A stretch of 64,000 nt of DNA from DYJK01 sp040755055 (GCA_040755055.1 JBFMBS010000011.1:1-64000); one strand, 5' to 3'. Positions 35,734-45,485 are shown, counted from the first letter of the stretch. Program-made: numbers and translations. Notes: generated by a model from the sequence alone, not told the origin.

Positions 35734-36333
35734 ATGAAATATCCAAATACAAAAAAACTAATCCAAGAAAGGGCTCTCGACTATTTTTCCCAGAAAGGAT
35801 ATTCGGGCGCTTCAATAAGACAAATAGCACGTGCCGTTGGAATTAGGGAAAGCGCCATCTATAATCACTACAAATCGAAAGAGGAAATTTTTAATGCAAT
35901 ACTGACTGAATTTAAAAACAGAGCTATAGGCAAAAATATTCTTAGCGATGATCTCTTGGAGGAATTGGACAATCCCGAAAAATTTCTAAAAGACTTTGCA
36001 AAGAAATTAATAGATTACTGGAATACCGAAGAGGAAAGAAAATTCATCCGTCTTCTACTGATGGAACAGTTTACAAAGATCGGCTCGAAGGAGTTATCAA
36101 CTACAGAATATTTAGCGGAGCTGCGCTCAATCTGTAAATTGATTTTTTCGGAAATGATAAAGAACGGTATAATTAAAAAACTTGACCCATCCTTTCTTGC
36201 CGATGAGTTCACTGCTTTCCTATTTTTACTACGCACAGAATATATGTCGGGCAACAGCAATACTGCAACAACTAAAATATATGAACTTTCGAACAAGCAT
36301 ATTGAATTTATCTGGAACGCTGTAAAAGAATAA
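35734..36333 (+). CDS. TetR-family transcriptional regulator
   Basis: A 199-residue repressor-type regulator. The start at 35734 is the ATG directly behind a TTG that could extend the frame by one codon. The N-terminal DNA-binding domain is typical: ALDYFSQKGYSGASIRQIAR, then VGIRESAIYNHYKSKEEIF. The C-terminal all-helical domain has no recognisable ligand motif. It is followed 19 bp later by the threonine dehydratase-like gene on the same strand and may control that gene or be co-transcribed with it. The ligand is unknown. Confidence 0.92.
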   Translation: MKYPNTKKLIQERALDYFSQKGYSGASIRQIARAVGIRESAIYNHYKSKEEIFNAILTEFKNRAIGKNILSDDLLEELDNPEKFLKDFAKKLIDYWNTEEERKFIRLLLMEQFTKIGSKELSTTEYLAELRSICKLIFSEMIKNGIIKKLDPSFLADEFTAFLFLLRTEYMSGNSNTATTKIYELSNKHIEFIWNAVKE

Positions 36334-36352
36334 TCTTTGGAAAATACAAACT

Positions 36353-37306
36353 ATGTTTTTAGAACACGAGCCTACGAAACAAGATATAATAGCGGCACAC
36401 GAAAGAATCAGGAAACAAATTCACCACACGCCTATTTTTTCATCTGCATCCATAAACCAAATTGCCGGGTGCAAAATTTATTTCAAGTGCGAAAATTTTC
36501 AGAGGGTGGGTGCATTCAAATTCCGTGGTGCAAGTAATACCATTCTATCACTTAGTGAAACTACTCTTAAAAACGGTGTTGCAACTCACTCCTCGGGCAA
36601 TCATGCCGCAGCACTTTCGCTTGCGGCAAAATTGAAAAATGTTCCGGCTTATATTGTAATGCCGCACACTGCACCGGAAATAAAAAAGAGAGCTGTCGAA
36701 AATTATGGTGCACAAATTACTTTTTGTGAGCCGACGTTGAAATCGCGCGAAGTAACTCTTGCAAAAATTGTTGATGAGACCGGCGCGGCATTCATTCATC
36801 CGTACGATAATTATTCGATAATTGCCGGGCAAGCATCTTGTGCAAAAGAAATTCTGGAAGAGTTAACCGATTTAGATTATATAATTGCACCGGTTGGCGG
36901 CGGCGGTTTGGCAAGCGGTTCTTGCTTGAGTGCAAAATATTTTTCCAGCAAGACAAAAGTTATTGGCGCCGAACCGGAAGGCGCAGATGATGCGTTTCGT
37001 TCTTTGCGTGATGGCAAAATCTACCCTTCTGTAAATCCAAAAACAATTTGCGATGGACTCCTCACAAATTTGAGCGATAAAACCAATAACATTCTCAGCC
37101 GCGAACTAAAGGAAATTATAACCGAATCCGATGAGAAAATAATTTCTGCAATGTGGTTAATTTGGGAGCGAATGAAAATAATTGTCGAACCATCAAGTGC
37201 TGTAACTCTTGCAGTTGTTTTAGACAACAAAGAGAAATTTGCCGGCAAAAAAATAGGATTGATTTTGAGTGGAGGGAATGTTGATTTGGGAAAATTGCCG
37301 TTTTGA
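36353..37306 (+). CDS. Threonine dehydratase / serine racemase-like PLP enzyme
   Basis: A 317-residue fold-type II PLP enzyme. The Schiff-base lysine is K56 in VGAFKFRGA; the asparagine loop SSGNHAAALSLAA and the phosphate-binding glycine loop PVGGGGLASG are present, as is the C-terminal LSGGNVDL. It lacks the ACT domain of biosynthetic IlvA, so it matches catabolic threonine dehydratase (TdcB), serine racemase or threo-3-hydroxyaspartate dehydratase. These cannot be told apart from sequence alone. No isoleucine genes are nearby, favouring a catabolic role. It converges with the M64 peptidase gene, with a palindromic element between them. Confidence 0.9.
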   Translation: MFLEHEPTKQDIIAAHERIRKQIHHTPIFSSASINQIAGCKIYFKCENFQRVGAFKFRGASNTILSLSETTLKNGVATHSSGNHAAALSLAAKLKNVPAYIVMPHTAPEIKKRAVENYGAQITFCEPTLKSREVTLAKIVDETGAAFIHPYDNYSIIAGQASCAKEILEELTDLDYIIAPVGGGGLASGSCLSAKYFSSKTKVIGAEPEGADDAFRSLRDGKIYPSVNPKTICDGLLTNLSDKTNNILSRELKEIITESDEKIISAMWLIWERMKIIVEPSSAVTLAVVLDNKEKFAGKKIGLILSGGNVDLGKLPF

Positions 37307-37322
37307 TTTGCAATATTAAATA

Positions 37323-37457
37323 GTAGAGGTTGTCTCAAAAGTAATTTTTTTAAAAGAATAGAACGCGGATAAAATCTGATTTAAACAGCTTGCCCCGCTG
37401 TGCGGGGGATTTACGCAGATTTTTCATTTGAACTATTCCTTTTGAGACAACCTCTAC
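37323..37457 (-). repeat. Inverted-repeat element, copy C
   Basis: The ends GTAGAGGTTGTCTCAAAAG (37323-37341) and 37439-37457 are perfectly complementary over 19 bp. Read on the minus strand, the interior aligns with copies A and B: AGTTCAAATGAAAAATC, GCGTAAATC, GTTTAAATC, ATTTTATCCGCGTTCTATTC. It also has an internal GC-rich hairpin (GCCCCGCTGTGCGGGG). It lies between two convergent genes, where it could serve both as a transcript end. Confidence 0.85.
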
Positions 37458-37467
37458 ATTAAAATTA

Positions 37468-38934
37468 CTATTCAGTAAAATGTTGTATTACTTTCTTTAC
37501 ATGCTCTTCGCAAATTTTGCAGAATGGTTTTGTTCCTTTGCTGAACATCAAACAATCGAGCATCGAGCGGTACATTCCTTTTGCCGAATAGCCAGCGCCT
37601 TCAAACACACCAACTTTGCCCCAATATTTACTCTTCATTAAATATTGATCGACTTCATCGCTGTGGAATTTATCTTTTTGATTGTACTCGTTTTGTGCTG
37701 CGTCAATTTCTTTTTGAGGTGCACGGTTTCGTTTCAACTCCGCAATTTTTTTGTTGAGTTCTCTCCGTTCTTTCTGCCATGTCAAATCCATTTTATCGTA
37801 ATCTTCTTTTTCCCATTGAGTTGGAACACCGATTCCCTCCGATAGAAACTCCCTCCACTTAATATTTTTCGGATCAAGTGCGCGCGTAATGTTCGGCTCA
37901 ACCGGTTCCAAACCGGCGGTGTAAAATTCGTTGTATGCAACATCGCTTGTGTAGTATTCATCTGCCAAGCCGCCGAATGAATGCCCGAACTCATGCAGAA
38001 AAATGTACGGACTGAATTGATTGTCACTTACAAACGTGCAGTAGAAATTATAAATTCCGCCGCCGCCGTAACGCGGAGAGTTGCACATAATATAAATAGC
38101 ATCGTACGGAACATGTGCCGCAATATCGCGCATTGCTTTGTTCTCTTCGGTCAAAACATATCTTTCCGAACCGAGCGAATAAAATCTTGTTCCGAGTGAT
38201 GTGCTTTTGTAAATGTTTGCGCCGGGTTCGTCAATTCCGCTTTCTTCCGATGCTTTCAACACACCGTAAATGTTGAACTTATCTTTGTTTGTTTTGAACG
38301 GTTCGTGTTCAAGAAATATTTTTGTGTAGCGTTTTAAATCGCTTTCAAATTTCTTTTGATCTTTTGCAGAGTAACCGTCGCCCAAAATTACAACATCAAC
38401 TTTTATGTGTGGATCGCCGCTGTAGTGACTTTTATAAACTTCCACGCTTTTATCTTTGACAGCATCTTTAATGATGTAAAGATCTGCCGGGTCTATTTCA
38501 GATGAGAAAATTTCATTTAGATTATTTTGCTTGTCACGTTTTTCAAGTGCGAATCTAATTTTGTTTTTCGGGAACGGAATAATTGCGCTTTCATGATAAG
38601 TCCGCTTTACTCCGTTTGCCGCTTCTTCGGTTGTTTGATATTCTTTGAAGTAGCTGTCGAAACCTCTTGAGAAAATTAATTTGCCGGAAGCCGCATCATA
38701 AATTTTGTAGTAATACGCACCGTTGTTAAAATTGTCCAATAAATTTTTTGTACTGCCCGCCCAAATGCCGTATTGGTAAACATGATCAACAGTAACAATC
38801 TCGCTTGCCGCATCGCCAATGTGAAAGTAATCGATCCGCATTGTTTGATCTATGAAGAAATTATCAAACTGAGTATTTTGCGCATTGATACATATTGAAA
38901 TCAAGAATAAAATAAAAAATTGTGTTGTTTTCAT
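37468..38934 (-). CDS. Secreted M64-family metallopeptidase
   Basis: A 488-residue zinc peptidase of the IgA-peptidase M64 family, common in Bacteroidota. Signal peptide 1-19 (ending NAQN). An N-terminal beta-rich domain (about 25-165) precedes the catalytic domain, which starts at KVDVVILGDGYSAKD and holds the HExxH motif at H314-E315-H318 in FLHEFGHSFGGLADEY. A long charged helical insertion (about 385-430) lies before the conserved-looking end YRSMLDCLMF, with cysteines in FCKICEEH that may form a disulfide. It probably degrades extracellular protein. Monocistronic, converging with the PLP enzyme gene. Confidence 0.93.
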   Translation of the reverse strand: MKTTQFFILFLISICINAQNTQFDNFFIDQTMRIDYFHIGDAASEIVTVDHVYQYGIWAGSTKNLLDNFNNGAYYYKIYDAASGKLIFSRGFDSYFKEYQTTEEAANGVKRTYHESAIIPFPKNKIRFALEKRDKQNNLNEIFSSEIDPADLYIIKDAVKDKSVEVYKSHYSGDPHIKVDVVILGDGYSAKDQKKFESDLKRYTKIFLEHEPFKTNKDKFNIYGVLKASEESGIDEPGANIYKSTSLGTRFYSLGSERYVLTEENKAMRDIAAHVPYDAIYIMCNSPRYGGGGIYNFYCTFVSDNQFSPYIFLHEFGHSFGGLADEYYTSDVAYNEFYTAGLEPVEPNITRALDPKNIKWREFLSEGIGVPTQWEKEDYDKMDLTWQKERRELNKKIAELKRNRAPQKEIDAAQNEYNQKDKFHSDEVDQYLMKSKYWGKVGVFEGAGYSAKGMYRSMLDCLMFSKGTKPFCKICEEHVKKVIQHFTE

Positions 38935-38970
38935 AACTCACTCAAATTTTTGTAATCAAAAAATAATAAA

Positions 38971-39064
38971 TAGCACACGGATTCGCTTCGCTCATACACG
39001 GATCAAATGGATCTAAACAGATTTATCCGTTTTCATCCGTTTGATCGGTTAAATCTGTGTGCCA
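38971..39064. repeat. Degenerate palindromic repeat
   Basis: GCACACGGAT (38973-38982) pairs with ATCTGTGTGC (39053-39062), 9 of 10 positions, and GATCAAA (39001-39007) pairs with TTTGATC (39040-39046). The outer words match the ATCCGCGTGCTATT core of copies A-C, but the GTCTCAAAAGTAA-type ends are absent. It could be a decayed relative. It lies between the divergent M64 and DUF4159 genes. Confidence 0.55.
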
Positions 39065-39128
39065 TTTTTTTCACTATGCAAAGAGGGAACTAAATCTTTA
39101 TTTTCGCAGTGCAATTAACAACAAAGCG

Positions 39129-39791
39129 ATGAAACAACTGAACAAAATATTTTTGTTACTTATTTTCTTTTCGCAGATTATTCTTTCTCAATCGGAAAGC
39201 GGTTTCAAGATTGCGCGTTTGAAATACAACGGCGGCGGTGATTGGTATAACGATCCTTCCGCGGAAGTAAATCTTTTAAAATTCATCGCACAAAACACAA
39301 ACATAAAAACCAACCCAGCATACGAATTCGTTGAACTTTCCATCGGGAATATTTTTGCTTACCCATTTTTGTTTATGACCGGTCATGGCAACATAGTTTT
39401 TTCCGATACCGAAGCAGAGAGACTGAGAACATATCTTGAGAATGGCGGCTTTCTTTATGTTGATGACGATTACGGATTGGACAAAGCGTTCCGCCGCGAA
39501 ATAAAAAAAGTTTTTCCCGATAAAGATTTGATTGAACTCCCATTTAATTACGGCATTTATAATTGTATGTATGATTTTAGGAACGGTCCGCCGAAAACAC
39601 ACGAACACGATAACAATATTCCGCGCGGCTACGGAATATTTGTAGAAGGGCGGTTATGTGTTTACTATACTTTTGAAAGCAACCCAAGCGATGGATGGAC
39701 GGATCCGGATGTTCACAAAGATCCGCCGGAAAAAAGAGAAGAGGCACTAAAGTTTGGAACAAATATTATTGTTTGGGCTCTAATAAATTGA
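39129..39791 (+). CDS. Exported DUF4159 protein
   Basis: A 220-residue protein of the DUF4159 family. The start at 39129 (MKQLNKIFLL) gives a proper signal peptide ending near LSQSES; the frame upstream runs into a palindromic repeat. Family features include FKIARLKYNGGGDWYNDPSAEVNLL, the glycine-rich PFLFMTGHGNIVFS, a GGFLYVDDDYG segment and a histidine-rich HEHDNNIP. The fold is predicted to resemble a class I glutamine-amidotransferase-like domain. Function unknown. In many Bacteroidota these genes occur near MoxR/BatA-type loci; here the partner is the DUF4175 gene that follows 85 bp later. Confidence 0.85.
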   Translation: MKQLNKIFLLLIFFSQIILSQSESGFKIARLKYNGGGDWYNDPSAEVNLLKFIAQNTNIKTNPAYEFVELSIGNIFAYPFLFMTGHGNIVFSDTEAERLRTYLENGGFLYVDDDYGLDKAFRREIKKVFPDKDLIELPFNYGIYNCMYDFRNGPPKTHEHDNNIPRGYGIFVEGRLCVYYTFESNPSDGWTDPDVHKDPPEKREEALKFGTNIIVWALIN

Positions 39792-39876
39792 CTTTTAATT
39801 CTGAGGAGTCCGGACAAAGTCGGGACGACGAAGAATCCAGATGTAGATGAAATCAATTTGCATACTTTGAAAAAAA

Positions 39877-42800
39877 ATGAGCAGCTCATTACAAGAAACA
39901 TATAAAAAACTTCATTCTGTCATTGAAAAAGAAAAAAGAAGAGACGGGCTAAACAATCTCTTCATCTTTCTGATTGCCGGCTCTATCTTTGTTCTAATGA
40001 CAATATCGTTTGAATCGTTGGCAAATTTCAATTCAGGTGTCCGTACATTTCTTTTCCTGGGATTGATAATTGGTGCTCTGATTTTCCTTTTTATTTACCT
40101 GATTTATCCGATCCTAAAAGATCTTATCTATTATGCCAAACCCGACTATGTACAAACAGCTATAAAAATTGGTCTATACTTTCCCGAAATTAAAGATGAG
40201 CTTGCAAATGCTATCCAGCTAATGGAGGATAAATCCACTCTTCAATCCGGGCAATTAATTGAAGCAGCATTTTCAAGAATTTATAAAAAAGCTGCAAATC
40301 AAAATTTTAACTCTGTTGTCAATTTCGACCAAACAAAAAAACTTTTTAGAATTAGTCTTTCAGCACTTTTAATAACTTTCTTGTTAATAACTTTTATCCC
40401 GACGTTAAACTCGGCGGCATACCGCTTGCTAAAATTCAGCTATGATTTCACACCGCCGGCTAAATTCCGTTTTTTGGTTTTACCCGGCAGCATCGAAGCA
40501 ACCAAGGGTGATAATATTAGAATAAAAGTTCAAGTGTTGGGCAAACAACAGACGGAAATATTTTTGCTAACAAAATCCGTAGAAGAGACCGATTATACAA
40601 TACATCCATTAAGAGCTGATTCTGCCGGCATATTCAACTTTGAAATCCCTTCTATAAAAAACTCTATGATATACTATGCTTCGCATGAAGGTGTTGTGAG
40701 TAACCAATACGAGATAAACGTAATCAACAGACCGATAATAACATACTTAGAAGCCCAAATAACTCAACCGGCTTATACGGGCTTGCCTACTGTAATACAA
40801 AAGGATAACGGGAACATTACCGCATTACCAGGTAGCCGTGTGAATATAAAAATTGGTTCATCCCGTGAACTCAAAAGTGCCTCTATCAATTTCAGCGACA
40901 GTACAGAAGTAAAAATGGAATCAGCAAATCTTTCCGCTGTAACATCGTTCAAAATCAACAAAAACGCCGGTTATCAAATCCTTCTTGAAGATGAAAAAGG
41001 CAATTCGAATATAAACCCGGTTACTTATACAATTAACACGCTTATTGATGAATCACCTTCGATAGAAATGATATCTCCCAATAAGAATGTAAAACTTGGA
41101 ACCGACGGAAAAATTTCTCTTGTTATGAAAATTGCGGATGATTACGGATTCGGCAGCTTAAATCTCAACTACACTTTATCGGCTTCCAGATACCGTCAAA
41201 CATCCGAGGCGTTTACCCGGTTACCTTTATCATTCAAGAAAGATGCAAAGGAAGATGAAATTTATTATGCGTGGGATCTAATGCCTTTATATCTGGCTGA
41301 AGGCGAAATGATTACCTACTATGCCGAGGTATTCGATAATGATAATGTTAACGGACCAAAATCTTCAAGAACCGAAATGTTTACAATCCTGGTCCCGTCA
41401 CTTGACGAGCTATTTGCTCAAGCCGATAACAGCCAGGAAGAATCTGCCGGTGAATTAAATGAAACGCTCAAAGAAGCGGAAAAGTTAAACAGCGAGTTGC
41501 AAAAAATAAGCGACGACTTAAAACAAAATACCAAGGAAATTTCCTGGCAAGAAAAAGAAAGAATCGAAAAAGCGGCGGAAAAATTCAAAGAGTTAACAAA
41601 TAAAATTGACGATGTTTCTCAAAAACTTTCCGAAATGAAAAACGATTTAGCACACAACAATCTTTTTTCGGAAGAAACTTTGCAGAAATATAATGAGCTT
41701 CAAGACTTGCTCGATGAATTTAACAGCGAGGAATTAAAGGAGGCATTCCGCCGGCTTCAGGAATCGCTTCAAAACTTATCACGAGATAATGTGCAGATGT
41801 CGTTAGAGGAATTAAAAGCAAACGAAGAGTACTTCAAAAAAAGTATTGAGCGCACGTTAAATCTTTTAAAGCGAGTACAAGTGGAACAAAAGGTCGATGA
41901 ACTAATCAAACGAACCGAAGATATCTCAAACAAACTTGAAGAACTTGGAAATAAAACCGAACAAAATAATTTGAACGATAAAAATAAACGGGATGAACTT
42001 GCTAAAAGACAAAGTAATTTGACAGAAGATTTGAAAAACTTGCAGAATGAAATGGATAAACTTTCGGAAAAGATGAATGAACTTTCCGATATGCCGCAAG
42101 ATCAGCTTAACAAGCTAAAAGAGGAATTTGAAAAACAACACAACGAGCAGCTTTCCAAAGAAACGAAAGAGATGCTCGAACAAATGCAAAAATTTGAAGC
42201 AATGAAAAACCAGCAGCAGCTCTCACAAAATATAGATCAAACCGGTAAACAACTCCAATCGTTGCAGACTGCTTTACAGCAGATGAATCAGGTACAAACA
42301 TTCTACGATATGATGAAAATTCTTGATGATCTTCTTACACTATCAAAAGAACAAGAGAATTTACGAAACAATACGGATCAACTCGGTCCAAACTCTCCTC
42401 AATTAGGCGATAACTCGAGAAAGCAAAATGAAATTCAGAACAACCTCGGAAAGATTTTAAACAGCATGGGAACTCTTTCACAAAAATCTTTTTCTATTAC
42501 TCCGGAAATGGGTCGTGCTCTGGGCGAAGCGAATTCTCAGATGCAACAATCAATAAATTCTATGCAGAATAAAAATCCGGCTCTTTCTTCCCAACAACAA
42601 GGTAAAGCAATGAGCTCGCTTAATGAAGCGGCGAACCTTTTAAAAGGCGCTATGGATAGAATGATGAGCGGCGGGGAACAAGGCGGCGGAATGATGAGCA
42701 TGATGCAACAGCTCCAACAACTCTCACAGCAGCAAATGAATTTGAACCAATTGACGCAAATGCTAAATCAAGGACGAATTCCTCAAGAGATGGCGGCACA

Positions 42801-43239
42801 AATGCAGCGGCTTGCACAACAGCAAGAGCTAATCCGTAAATCACTCGATCAGATGAATCAGGAAGCAAAAGAGTCCGGCGAATCAAAAAAACTTGCAGCT
42901 AATCTTGAAAAGATTCTCGACGAAATGAAAGAAGTCGTCACCAATCTACAAACCGAAAAAATTGATGATGAGCTTGTAAAACAGCAAGAGAAGATTTTAT
43001 CAAGAATGCTTGATGCACAAAGATCGATCAACGAAAGAGATTTTGAGAGAGACCGGAAATCGAACACGGGGAAAAATATTTCACAAACCTCTCCGCCCGA
43101 ATTAATCTTATCTACCGAAGAAGGGAAGAACAAATTGAAAGATGAACTGATGAAAGCTATCCGCGAAGGTTACAAAAAGGATTACGAGGAATTGATCAGA
43201 AAATATTTTGAGATGCTTGAGAAAACAGAAAAGAAGTAG
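39877..43239 (+). CDS. DUF4175-type giant coiled-coil membrane protein
   Basis: An 1120-residue protein. The N-terminus has two closely spaced membrane helices (about 25-75) and a third (about 160-180). Residues about 190-520 form a beta-rich, Ig-like periplasmic region, and residues 525-1110 are almost wholly helical coiled coil with long Q/N/M-rich stretches (GGMMSMMQQLQQLSQQQMN). This order matches the DUF4175 proteins of Bacteroidota and related phyla. No enzymatic site is visible; a structural or scaffold role in the envelope is plausible. It follows the DUF4159 gene on the same strand, a combination that suggests one complex. Confidence 0.82.
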   Translation: MSSSLQETYKKLHSVIEKEKRRDGLNNLFIFLIAGSIFVLMTISFESLANFNSGVRTFLFLGLIIGALIFLFIYLIYPILKDLIYYAKPDYVQTAIKIGLYFPEIKDELANAIQLMEDKSTLQSGQLIEAAFSRIYKKAANQNFNSVVNFDQTKKLFRISLSALLITFLLITFIPTLNSAAYRLLKFSYDFTPPAKFRFLVLPGSIEATKGDNIRIKVQVLGKQQTEIFLLTKSVEETDYTIHPLRADSAGIFNFEIPSIKNSMIYYASHEGVVSNQYEINVINRPIITYLEAQITQPAYTGLPTVIQKDNGNITALPGSRVNIKIGSSRELKSASINFSDSTEVKMESANLSAVTSFKINKNAGYQILLEDEKGNSNINPVTYTINTLIDESPSIEMISPNKNVKLGTDGKISLVMKIADDYGFGSLNLNYTLSASRYRQTSEAFTRLPLSFKKDAKEDEIYYAWDLMPLYLAEGEMITYYAEVFDNDNVNGPKSSRTEMFTILVPSLDELFAQADNSQEESAGELNETLKEAEKLNSELQKISDDLKQNTKEISWQEKERIEKAAEKFKELTNKIDDVSQKLSEMKNDLAHNNLFSEETLQKYNELQDLLDEFNSEELKEAFRRLQESLQNLSRDNVQMSLEELKANEEYFKKSIERTLNLLKRVQVEQKVDELIKRTEDISNKLEELGNKTEQNNLNDKNKRDELAKRQSNLTEDLKNLQNEMDKLSEKMNELSDMPQDQLNKLKEEFEKQHNEQLSKETKEMLEQMQKFEAMKNQQQLSQNIDQTGKQLQSLQTALQQMNQVQTFYDMMKILDDLLTLSKEQENLRNNTDQLGPNSPQLGDNSRKQNEIQNNLGKILNSMGTLSQKSFSITPEMGRALGEANSQMQQSINSMQNKNPALSSQQQGKAMSSLNEAANLLKGAMDRMMSGGEQGGGMMSMMQQLQQLSQQQMNLNQLTQMLNQGRIPQEMAAQMQRLAQQQELIRKSLDQMNQEAKESGESKKLAANLEKILDEMKEVVTNLQTEKIDDELVKQQEKILSRMLDAQRSINERDFERDRKSNTGKNISQTSPPELILSTEEGKNKLKDELMKAIREGYKKDYEELIRKYFEMLEKTEKK

Positions 43240-43346
43240 CTGCATTTTTTATCTTGAGTATTGATTCGTTTTGGGGTCGATACAGAGTATTGTACATACA
43301 TCCTTTTCCAATCTTTTCAAGTCAAACACAAAAAGAAAGGATTACA

Positions 43347-44180
43347 ATGCACCGCTCAACCTTCCATGGGAAAAAAATTTATGAGCAAGTTACCGATGGG
43401 TTTAGAATTTCCGAAACTCATTATACTTCCAATCAAACAATAGAATTTCATGCACATGAAAATCCATCCATTATAATTTTACTTGAGGGAAGTTTTACCG
43501 AAAATTATCTGAATAAATCATTTGAGCATTCGCAGACAAATATCATTTACAGACCGGCATTCGAAAAACACTCTAACCATTTTCATCGTGCCGGAGCAAA
43601 GTGTCTTAATTTAGAATTGCTGCCCAATTTACAAAAAACAAATTATCAACCCGGTTTACTTGCTAATCAACCATTTGCTATAAAAGGAAATCCATTCTCA
43701 AGTATAATTGCCAAAATAAAAAACGAAATAAAAATTAATGATGCTTTTTCTAAACTTGTCCTTGAAGGACTAACAATGGAGATGACCGCACAAATATTAA
43801 GAAGTAATTCTAAGAACAATAAAACGATGCCGGAACGTCTGAAATATATAGTTGACTACATCAACTCATCAAAGGATTTTAATTTTTCTTATATCCACTT
43901 GGCGGGGCTGATCGATGTTCACCCCGTTTATTTGCACAAATCATTTAAGAAATATGTGCATAGTACAATTGGCGAGTATTTACGACAAAGAAAGATTAGC
44001 GCCGTATGCAAGGAAGTATTTAACACAAATAAATCCTTTGGAGAAATTGCTCTTGAATATGGTTTTTCGGATCAATCTCATTTTAATAAACTCTTTAAAA
44101 AATATACCGGCTTTACACCTTCACAATATAGATTCCTCCATAAAAATCCTCTTAAGACTAATGAGATACAAAAAGAATAA
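43347..44180 (+). CDS. AraC-family regulator with cupin-like sensor domain
   Basis: A 277-residue soluble regulator. The start at 43347 (MHRSTFHGKK) has a GAAAGG ribosome site; the longer frame begins with a TTG close to the previous gene. The N-terminal part holds cupin-like sequence (EFHAHENPSIIILLEGSF, then HSNHFHRAGAKCLNLEL) with several histidines for ligand or metal. The C-terminal AraC domain (about 185-275) has the two helix-turn-helices: FSYIHLAGLIDVHPVYLHKSF and GEIALEYGFSDQSHFNKLFK, then TGFTPSQYR. It lies just before the TlpA-like gene, which may be its target. Confidence 0.9.
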   Translation: MHRSTFHGKKIYEQVTDGFRISETHYTSNQTIEFHAHENPSIIILLEGSFTENYLNKSFEHSQTNIIYRPAFEKHSNHFHRAGAKCLNLELLPNLQKTNYQPGLLANQPFAIKGNPFSSIIAKIKNEIKINDAFSKLVLEGLTMEMTAQILRSNSKNNKTMPERLKYIVDYINSSKDFNFSYIHLAGLIDVHPVYLHKSFKKYVHSTIGEYLRQRKISAVCKEVFNTNKSFGEIALEYGFSDQSHFNKLFKKYTGFTPSQYRFLHKNPLKTNEIQKE

Positions 44181-44267
44181 CTGTCTTCTATCTTTTTAAT
44201 TGTTAGATTTATAATTTTTTGAAAACTTTTACTCACGTGTCGAACTAAAGACATCCAAGGATGAGCT

Positions 44268-45482
44268 ATGAAATTTTTTATTTTGATTCTCCTCGTTTCA
44301 TTTTCAAATATATTTGCCCAAACAAGTGTTATTCACGGCAAGCTTTTAAATAATGACGGAACACCGTTGGTAAATGGGAAAGTCCTTTTTTATGTTTTGC
44401 ATGATACAGCTTCGAATGTCAGTGTAGATGTTGGCGAAGACGGAGCGTACAAAATATTATCTAAAAAGGAAGGGCTTGCTTTCATAGAGTATTCCGGGAC
44501 GAAAAATGAAACCAGAACGGTTGCAATATATCTGAATGGAACAGAAAAAATTGATTTGAACGTTTACCTTGCAAACACCGATTCAAAAATCATTTTTAGC
44601 GAGCAGAACCGTTTCCACGCTGATTTTTCTGCAAATTATGATTCTATTTTTAAAAGACAAGCGGCGTTAAGTTCTAAGTTACGGGAACATAAACAAACAG
44701 AGGAAGACATTAATGATTTCGAGTTTAACTGGTCCCAATACAAATCTTTTTTAATTGATCAAATACAAAAAACAACAAATAAAATTCTCAAACAAGAGTT
44801 ACTATTTAGTTACATTGATCTTGGTTACGGAACTTACGGCGCTGAGTTAGATGAAACAATTGTCAAATTGGCTTTTGCGGAAATTCCTCCCAACTCTTCA
44901 CTTTGGTCTATAGAACCCTTTAATATTGGTACCGCCCTTACCAATCTATCCTCTCCAGAAAAGTATGATTCTTATATAAAAGAAATAATTACAACTCACC
45001 CCGACTTTAAGGTAAGAGATGTTGTAAAAAATAATTTCGGTCCGGATAGGAAAATATTTAAAGGAAAATATTTCCCCGATATTTCAATTTCATCTTTGAT
45101 AGATTCAACAATTAAAATCACCAGCGAAAGAATAAAAGGGAAATACACACTTATTGATTTCTGGGCAACGTGGTGCAAGCCATGTTTAGAAGAAATGCCT
45201 AATCTTCATAAAGTATATGAAGAGTATAAGGACGAAGGATTGGAAATTTTAAGCATTAGTCTGGATAACGACCGTGCGGCAGCAATCAAATTTCTAGAGG
45301 ATAAATGGAGAATGCCCTGGCTAAAGGCATACATCGGATTAGACAAAAAGCTGCTTGCTTATTTTGAAATTTCAGGAATACCCAAAGCAATCTTACTAGA
45401 TCAAAACGGAAAAATTATTGCAACTGATTATAAATTAAGGGGGAAAAAATTGCAAAAGACTATCAGAAACCTTTTGAGGTAA
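44268..45482 (+). CDS. Exported TlpA/ResA-like thioredoxin-fold protein
   Basis: A 404-residue protein with signal peptide 1-17 (ending IFAQT). The first 110 residues form a carboxypeptidase-regulatory-like beta domain (VIHGKLLNNDGTPLVNGKVL), followed by a helical middle and a thioredoxin-fold domain (about 265-404) with the redox-active pair C303-C306 in FWATWCKPCLEEM and the cis-proline in ISGIPKAILLD. It should act in the periplasm as a disulfide reductase. Similar Bacteroidota proteins accompany sugar or peptide use. It is co-oriented with and 3 bp from the racemase gene, so one operon is likely. Confidence 0.9.
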   Translation: MKFFILILLVSFSNIFAQTSVIHGKLLNNDGTPLVNGKVLFYVLHDTASNVSVDVGEDGAYKILSKKEGLAFIEYSGTKNETRTVAIYLNGTEKIDLNVYLANTDSKIIFSEQNRFHADFSANYDSIFKRQAALSSKLREHKQTEEDINDFEFNWSQYKSFLIDQIQKTTNKILKQELLFSYIDLGYGTYGAELDETIVKLAFAEIPPNSSLWSIEPFNIGTALTNLSSPEKYDSYIKEIITTHPDFKVRDVVKNNFGPDRKIFKGKYFPDISISSLIDSTIKITSERIKGKYTLIDFWATWCKPCLEEMPNLHKVYEEYKDEGLEILSISLDNDRAAAIKFLEDKWRMPWLKAYIGLDKKLLAYFEISGIPKAILLDQNGKIIATDYKLRGKKLQKTIRNLLR

Positions 45483-45485
45483 AAA

